A stretch of 64,000 nt of DNA from Palsa-513 sp050010595 (GTDB taxonomy: Bacteria; Actinomycetota; Thermoleophilia; Solirubrobacterales; Solirubrobacteraceae): NCBI GenBank assembly GCA_050010595.1, contig JBEKKS010000014.1:1-64000 (forward strand), read 5' to 3'. The notes beneath the pieces are model-generated. The model searched no databases. It was not told where the DNA came from and was given only the letters and a program-made list of their open reading frames with translations. The position numbers and the translations under genes were made by a program. Below are positions 59,332 to 64,000 of this stretch, in pieces. How positions within the stretch are numbered: the stretch's first letter is position 1; each line of letters begins with the position of its first letter.

Positions 59332-60594
59332 GTGAGGGTCGCGTTCCTACTCAACGACCTGCAGCTCTCGGGTGGCGTCGGCGTGGTCGTCCAGCATGCC
59401 AGCCGGCTCAGTCAGCTGGAGGACTGGGACCTGACGCTGGTTCTCGTCCGCCAGGAGGAGGGTCGTAGCTGGCGCGGCTATGAGCATCTGCCGCACCTCC
59501 ATGTGCTCTCGCGAGATGAGGCGATCGGCCAGCGCTACGACATCGCAGTCGCCACCTGGTGGGAGACCGCGTTCAGCCTGTTCGAGCTGCCGGCCGATCG
59601 TTACGCATTCTTCGTGCAGAGCCTCGAGGACCGCTTCTACGAGCCGCACGAGGGCGAGCGCCTCGGCGCCTCGCTTCCGCTCGGGTTGCCGGTCGCGTTC
59701 ATCACCGAGGCGCGCTGGATCGCCGATACGATCGCCGCGCTACGCCCCGACGCGCCCGCCCACCTCGTCCCAAACGGGATCGACAAGGAGATCTTCGGTC
59801 CGCTCGCGAGCGTGCCGAACGCGGCGGCCGGCCCGTTGCGTGTGTTGATTGAGGGCTCGCCGGCATCCTGGTTCAAAGGCGTTCACTCCGCGATCCATGC
59901 CGTTGGTGCGATGCGCGAGCCCCGTCACGTGACCGTCGTCACCGGCGAGCGCGCAGCGCTCGGCGAAATTGCGGCGTCGGCAGTTGACGCAGTTGTCGGC
60001 CCGCTCGACCACGCGGAGATGGCTCAGCTGTATGAGCAAACGGACGTCCTGCTCAAGCTCTCGAGCGTCGAGGGCATGTTCGGCCCGCCGCTCGAGGGCT
60101 TTCATCGCGGGGCCACGTGTGTCGTCACTCCGGTCACCGGTTACGACGAGTACGTCGTGCATGGTTGGAACGGGCTGATCACCGACTGGGATGATCTGCG
60201 CGGCACCGCGCGCCAACTCGATCTGCTTGCCCGCGATCGCCGGCTGCTGGCGTTCCTGCGCACGAACGCGCTCGAGACCGCTCGCAGCTGGCCGTCGTGG
60301 CGAGACTCCTCTGAGTTGATGGCTGCGGCGCTGCTCGCTGTGCGCGACGCCCCGGCGCCGGACGCTGCGCCTGCCGCCGCGCGGTTGCTGGCGGATCTGC
60401 GGGGCGGGCTCGAGTTGAACGGAAAGTTGCTGCGCGAGCGCTCCGAGTTCGAACGCCGTGCCCGACGCATCGAGCGCATGCTGCGCCATCCGCTCGCGCG
60501 TGTGCTGCTGCGTGTGCGGCGAAATCGCGCTGCCCAGATTGCCCTGCGGCCGCTCCGCCCGATCTATCGCCGGACGCGGAGCGCTCTTCGATGA
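59332..60594 (+). CDS. Glycosyltransferase family 4-like
   Basis: This 420-residue protein begins at GTG (MRVAFLLNDLQLSGGVGVVV). The N domain is like rhamnan-synthesis/WsaF-type enzymes: YDIAVATWWETAFSLFELPA, YAFFVQSLEDRFYEPHEGER, and AFITEARWIADTIAALRPDA. The C domain has VLIEGSPASWFKGVHSAIHA, VVGPLDHAEMAQLYEQTDVL, and LSSVEGMFGPPLEGFHRGAT. The donor motif is EGMFGPPLEGFHRG with a Gly-Pro insertion, and VTGYDEYVVHGWNG is typical of this subgroup. A tail of about 60 residues is basic and helical. The next gene overlaps by 4 bases. Rhamnose transfer is possible, but no dTDP-rhamnose genes are visible. Confidence 0.85.
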   Translation: MRVAFLLNDLQLSGGVGVVVQHASRLSQLEDWDLTLVLVRQEEGRSWRGYEHLPHLHVLSRDEAIGQRYDIAVATWWETAFSLFELPADRYAFFVQSLEDRFYEPHEGERLGASLPLGLPVAFITEARWIADTIAALRPDAPAHLVPNGIDKEIFGPLASVPNAAAGPLRVLIEGSPASWFKGVHSAIHAVGAMREPRHVTVVTGERAALGEIAASAVDAVVGPLDHAEMAQLYEQTDVLLKLSSVEGMFGPPLEGFHRGATCVVTPVTGYDEYVVHGWNGLITDWDDLRGTARQLDLLARDRRLLAFLRTNALETARSWPSWRDSSELMAAALLAVRDAPAPDAAPAAARLLADLRGGLELNGKLLRERSEFERRARRIERMLRHPLARVLLRVRRNRAAQIALRPLRPIYRRTRSALR

Positions 60595-61799
60595 CGCTGC
60601 GCGAGCGCGCCGCCCGAATGCGGCTGCGTGTGCGCAATCGCTCGGGCGCCGCGCTCGGCGGGCGGAGGTCGGCGTCGGCTGCGGTGCTCGAGCTTGCACG
60701 TAGCGGCGTCGCGCCGCTCGCTCCCGCGCGTCGCGCCTCCGCGGACGATCCCCTGAGCGTTGCAGTGCTGATCCCCGAGTTCAGGCGGGGCAGTGGCGGG
60801 CACGCGACGATCGCGCACCTTCTGCGCGGACTGCGCGATCGCGGCCATCGACTGTCGTTGTGGTTGATCGAGAGCGATGGTCGCCACGACGACGAGCCCG
60901 AGGAAGAGGTCGAGCGTCGCTTCGCTGAGTTCTTCGCGCTTCCGGACATCGACCTGCACACCGACTTCGGCCGCTGGGACGGCGCCGAGCTGGTGCTCGC
61001 GACCGGCTGGCAGACGGTCGCTTCATCGCTCGTGCTGCCCGGGGTCGAGGGCCGTGCGTATCTGGTCCAGGACCACGAGCCGGACTTCTTCGGCGTGTCG
61101 GCGGAAGCGCTCTGGGCGCAGAGCAGCTACCGCCAGGGCATCCATTGCATCGCGGCCAGCCCCTGGCTGGCGGCATTGCTGCGCGAGCGCTATGGCGCTC
61201 ACGCGAGCCATTTCGACCTCGCGATCGATCACTCGCTCTACCGCCCCGTGCAGGCCCAGCGGCGCGAGGACCTGGTCGTCTTCTACGCGCGGCCGACAAC
61301 CCCGCGACGCGCGACGCCGTTAGGGCTGCTGGCTCTTGAGGAGCTCGCGCGGCGTCGAACTCGAATCGAGATCGTGACCTACGGCGAGGTCGCGCCGGTC
61401 CCCGTTCCGTTCCGGAGCCGTCACCTCGGGGTGCTCGGCTGGCAGCAGCTGCGTGAGCTCTACGCTGGCGCGACCCTCGGAATGGCCCTCTCGCTCACCA
61501 ACCCGTCGCTCGTTCCCCTCGAGATGATGGCCTGCGGGCTGCCGGTCGTGGAGCTCGAAAGCGAGTCCAACCTCGCGACGTTTGGTCGCGAGGGCCCCCT
61601 CACCTTGGCGCAGGCCGACCCCCTCGCGCTCTGCGACGCGATCGAGCGGCTCCTCGACGAACCCGAGCGTCGGGGCCGGCTGGGCGCTGCGGGCGTCGAC
61701 CTGGTGGCCGGTCGCAGTTGGGAGCTAGCCGCCGAGCAGGTCGAGGCGGGCCTGCGTGAGGCGCTGATGGGGGCTGCACCCGCGAGCACTGATGGCTGA
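60591..61799 (+). CDS. WsaF-like glycosyltransferase (GT4-related)
   Basis: This 402-residue protein has an Arg-rich N-terminus of about 55 residues, then LSVAVLIPEFRRGSGGHATI, AYLVQDHEPDFFGVSAEALW, and AQSSYRQGIHCIAASPWLAA in the N domain. VVFYARPTTPRRATPLGLLA, GVLGWQQLRELYAGATLGMA, and SLTNPSLVPLEMMACGLPVV are in the C domain. The YLVQDHEPDF segment and NPSLVPLEMMACG are the landmarks of the WsaF-type rhamnosyltransferase group. The start overlaps the previous stop (ATGA), and its end overlaps the next gene by 8 bases, so three genes form a coupled unit. The rhamnose donor is an inference from family only. Confidence 0.84.
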   Translation: MTLRERAARMRLRVRNRSGAALGGRRSASAAVLELARSGVAPLAPARRASADDPLSVAVLIPEFRRGSGGHATIAHLLRGLRDRGHRLSLWLIESDGRHDDEPEEEVERRFAEFFALPDIDLHTDFGRWDGAELVLATGWQTVASSLVLPGVEGRAYLVQDHEPDFFGVSAEALWAQSSYRQGIHCIAASPWLAALLRERYGAHASHFDLAIDHSLYRPVQAQRREDLVVFYARPTTPRRATPLGLLALEELARRRTRIEIVTYGEVAPVPVPFRSRHLGVLGWQQLRELYAGATLGMALSLTNPSLVPLEMMACGLPVVELESESNLATFGREGPLTLAQADPLALCDAIERLLDEPERRGRLGAAGVDLVAGRSWELAAEQVEAGLREALMGAAPASTDG

Positions 61800-63330
61800 A
61801 GCGACGGTGACACCAGGTCCGCCAGGCTCTCGCGGGCCGCGCCTACGGGGACGGCTGCGCTCGCTGTCAGCCTCGCTGCGGCAGGCGCCGCGCGCGCTTG
61901 TCCTGATCCTCGTTTTCGCCGCGCTCGAATCCGTCGCCTGGGACGCGGCCGTGCCCGCGTTCCAGGGCCCCGACGAGGCGGCCCACTTCGCCTATGTCCA
62001 GCATCTAGCCGAGACAGGCAGCATTCCCAACCCCAATCAGGGGAGCGCTCCGTATTCGACGGAGGAGTCCGATGTCTTGAACTGGCTCAACCTGTCGTCT
62101 CTGATCGGCGATCTGGGTGCGCGCCCCGCTTGGACGTCGGCCGATCTCGCCGCCCTGCATCGGATCGAGCGGTCGATGCCACGCGGGTCGCGCGCCAACG
62201 GCTCGGGGTTGAACCCGCAGGCGAAGAACCCGCCTCTCTACTACGCGTTGTTGGCGATCCCCTACCGCGTGTTCGTCTGGTTGCCGCTGCTCAAGCGCCT
62301 GTTCGTGCTACGCCTCTTTAGCTCCGTCTTTCGTTTGCTGACGATCGTCTTCACGTGGCTGCTCGCCGGCGAGCTTTTCCGCCGCTCGCGTTGGAAGCAG
62401 TCGTTTGCGGCTTCTATCGTCGCACTGCAACCAAAGCTCGCCTTCATGAGCGGCGTGATCAGCGTCGATAATCTCCTCGCCGCCGTCGTCGCGGGCTTTC
62501 TGCTGATGGCGGTTCGCCTCGTGCAGCGCGGACCGTCGATGGGCCGCGTGCTCGGAGCGAGCGCGTTCGCTGCGGCCGCCGTCCTGACGCAGGGGCGCGG
62601 TCTCGTCACCCTTCCGGTGCTCCTGGTTGCGCTCGCCGTCGCCTGGGCACGCCACAGGCCTGCCGCGCGCGAGATGGCACCGCGGATACTCGCCGCAGCC
62701 GGCGCGATCGCCGGCGCTCTCGCGCTCTACGTGCTCTTGGCTGGGCTGAGCAACGGCACGAGCGCCTACGGCGGCCAGGTGACGCAGCTCAACAGTGCCG
62801 CGTTCAACGTCGGTCAATTCCTCTCTTTCATCTACCAGTTCTACTTTCCGGCGCTACCGGGGATGGCGCCGCGGATCGGGCCTGCCTACGGCTACCAGCA
62901 GGTCTTCATTCAGAGCTTCTACGGGACGTTCGGCTCGCTGGAGGTCCTCTTCTCGAACCGTATCGACGCCTGGCTGCAGGTTCTCTCGGCCGTCGGACTG
63001 GTCGGCTTCTACACGGCCTGCGTGGTCCGCTGGCGGCGTCTGCGCGCCGGCTGGCCGGCTGTCGCCGTCATGTTCACGCTGCTATTGACGAGCATCGTGT
63101 TCCTGCACTACGTCTCCTACCAGGCGCTGCTCGGCAACGGTGGCAGTGATCCACTGATCACCGGTCGCTATCTGCTGCCGCTGGTCCCGCTCTTCGCGCT
63201 CGCGATCACATTCACCATCGGGTCACTGCCCCGTCGTGCCGCCCTGCCGATCGCGGCGCTCGTTCTCGCGATCGGCGTCGTGCTCTCGCTTGATGCGATC
63301 GGTATCACCGCCGCGAGGTTCTATGCGTAG
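61792..63330 (+). CDS. DUF2142-like polytopic membrane protein
   Basis: This 512-residue protein has about 11 hydrophobic segments. Outer loop 1 carries AFQGPDEAAHFAYVQHLAET, a hallmark of the DUF2142 and related GT-C-like proteins where PDE-x2-H is conserved. SGLNPQAKNPPLYYALLAIP supplies the second conserved loop. LYVLLAGLSNGTSAYGGQVT and LITGRYLLPLVPLFALAITF are later. These proteins are thought to be glycosyltransferases using polyprenyl-linked sugars, but function is not proven for this group. It overlaps the genes on both sides by 8 bases. The sugar donor could be the polyprenyl-phosphate hexose of the enzyme at 53714. Confidence 0.8.
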   Translation: MAEATVTPGPPGSRGPRLRGRLRSLSASLRQAPRALVLILVFAALESVAWDAAVPAFQGPDEAAHFAYVQHLAETGSIPNPNQGSAPYSTEESDVLNWLNLSSLIGDLGARPAWTSADLAALHRIERSMPRGSRANGSGLNPQAKNPPLYYALLAIPYRVFVWLPLLKRLFVLRLFSSVFRLLTIVFTWLLAGELFRRSRWKQSFAASIVALQPKLAFMSGVISVDNLLAAVVAGFLLMAVRLVQRGPSMGRVLGASAFAAAAVLTQGRGLVTLPVLLVALAVAWARHRPAAREMAPRILAAAGAIAGALALYVLLAGLSNGTSAYGGQVTQLNSAAFNVGQFLSFIYQFYFPALPGMAPRIGPAYGYQQVFIQSFYGTFGSLEVLFSNRIDAWLQVLSAVGLVGFYTACVVRWRRLRAGWPAVAVMFTLLLTSIVFLHYVSYQALLGNGGSDPLITGRYLLPLVPLFALAITFTIGSLPRRAALPIAALVLAIGVVLSLDAIGITAARFYA

Positions 63331-64000
63331 ACATCTGTCCAAGCTCTCGCGCCGCCCGACACTGCCGGCCACCGTCGCTGCGCTCGCCGTCGCGCTGATG
63401 CTCATCGGCGGGTTGCTCCTGGTCCGCCCACACTTGCGCGGAGGCGTCGAGCTGGATGCCGGCGTGCCCGATCCCCCGGCGCTGTTTGCGGCCACGCTAT
63501 TTACGGTCCCGCCGCACGGTCGTGCGTGCCTTGGCTCGGTGACGATCGACGCTGACAGCTATCTGGCTCAGTTCGACCTCTGGCCGGTGAAGGCGAGCAA
63601 GCAAGGCGGTCCGCCGGTCGATCTCCTCCTGCGCGCGCCCGGGTACAGCGGCATTGTTCGCGTCCCGGGGGGGTACCACGGCGGCAGTGCAACGCTGCCG
63701 ATCCAGCCCGTCCCGAAGCACTCGCGGATCGGTACCGCCTGCTTCGTCAACGTCGGCACGAGCGCCGTCGCGCTGACCGGCACAACCGAGCCGCGGACCG
63801 TCTCGCGCTCGCCGATGACGATCGACGGCACGTCCGTCGTCGGCGACGTCGCACTGACCTTTATCGACTCGCGCTCGCGCTCCCTGCTCGACGAGGTAGC
63901 CGGCGTCTTTGACCATGCATCAAACCTCACCGACGGTCTGCTGCCGCCGGCACTGATCTGGCTGATCGCGATCCTCGTCGTGCTGAGCGTCCCGTTCGGC
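63323..64000 (+). CDS. Membrane-anchored hypothetical protein, 3' end beyond the window
   Basis: An ATG at 63323, overlapping the DUF2142-like gene by eight bases, opens a frame that stays open for 226 codons to the window edge. The N-terminus (MRRHLSKLSRRPTLPATVAA) leads into a hydrophobic segment VALMLIGGLLLVRP, then an outer part rich in beta strands (ACLGSVTIDADSYLAQFDLW, ATLPIQPVPKHSRIGTACFV). A second membrane segment LPPALIWLIAILVVLSVPFG is at the edge. The codon pattern is GC-rich at third positions, and the 8-base overlap supports a real gene. I do not recognise the family; a role with the DUF2142-like protein is likely because of the coupling. Confidence 0.75.
   Translation, partial: MRRHLSKLSRRPTLPATVAALAVALMLIGGLLLVRPHLRGGVELDAGVPDPPALFAATLFTVPPHGRACLGSVTIDADSYLAQFDLWPVKASKQGGPPVDLLLRAPGYSGIVRVPGGYHGGSATLPIQPVPKHSRIGTACFVNVGTSAVALTGTTEPRTVSRSPMTIDGTSVVGDVALTFIDSRSRSLLDEVAGVFDHASNLTDGLLPPALIWLIAILVVLSVPFG

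Overview
The window is GC-rich and densely coded, with no gap over 300 bases. It has many 4-base ATGA/GTGA gene overlaps and no tRNA, rRNA, IS or CRISPR. Gene content (acyl-CoA carboxylase epsilon subunit, split methylmalonyl-CoA mutase, possible leaderless promoters, a small secreted protein beside an O-antigen-ligase-like gene) points to Actinomycetota. Thermoleophilia/Solirubrobacterales is my best guess; this is inference, not a database result.

Layout. (1) 1-2640, minus: assimilatory sulfate reduction (sulfite reductase, APS reductase, start of cysD), headed by a perfect inverted repeat that overlaps the likely promoter. (2) 2717-6610, minus: propionyl-CoA carboxylase beta and epsilon subunits, a small SRPBCC-like protein and the large subunit of methylmalonyl-CoA mutase, i.e. 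propionyl-CoA to succinyl-CoA. (3) 6687-24804: first glycan block with UDP-xylose synthase, a priming phosphoglycosyltransferase, a methyltransferase, an O-antigen-ligase-like polymerase, GT4/GT2/GT26 enzymes, a GalE-like epimerase, two GDP-mannose-dehydratase-like genes and an embedded class I aldolase. (4) 24965-26338: ECF sigma factor plus a response regulator whose phosphoacceptor Asp is replaced by Glu. (5) 26375-32025, minus: a tightly overlapping seven-gene operon (PqqD-like, HprK-like kinase, three GT2s, a nucleotidyltransferase fusion, a polysaccharide deacetylase). This is the most unusual unit here. (6) 32138-40022: a WbpA/B/D/E-like set predicted to make UDP-2,3-diacetamido-2,3-dideoxyglucuronate, a Wzx-like flippase and a GT61 enzyme. 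(7) 40075-46907: a small ORF broken by TGA, an ABC exporter and a complete ADP-heptose pathway (GmhA-HldC fusion, GmhB, HldA, HldD) with a GT9 heptosyltransferase. (8) 46957-64000: many glycosyltransferases, two CgeB-like paralogues, two large polytopic membrane enzymes and a gene cut by the window end.

Together regions 3 and 5-8 look like one long cell-surface glycan locus. It has at least four activated-sugar supplies (UDP-xylose, GDP-4-keto-6-deoxymannose, UDP-diacetamido-glucuronate, ADP-heptose), a lipid-linked initiation step, two possible export routes (Wzx and ABC) and a polymerase/ligase.
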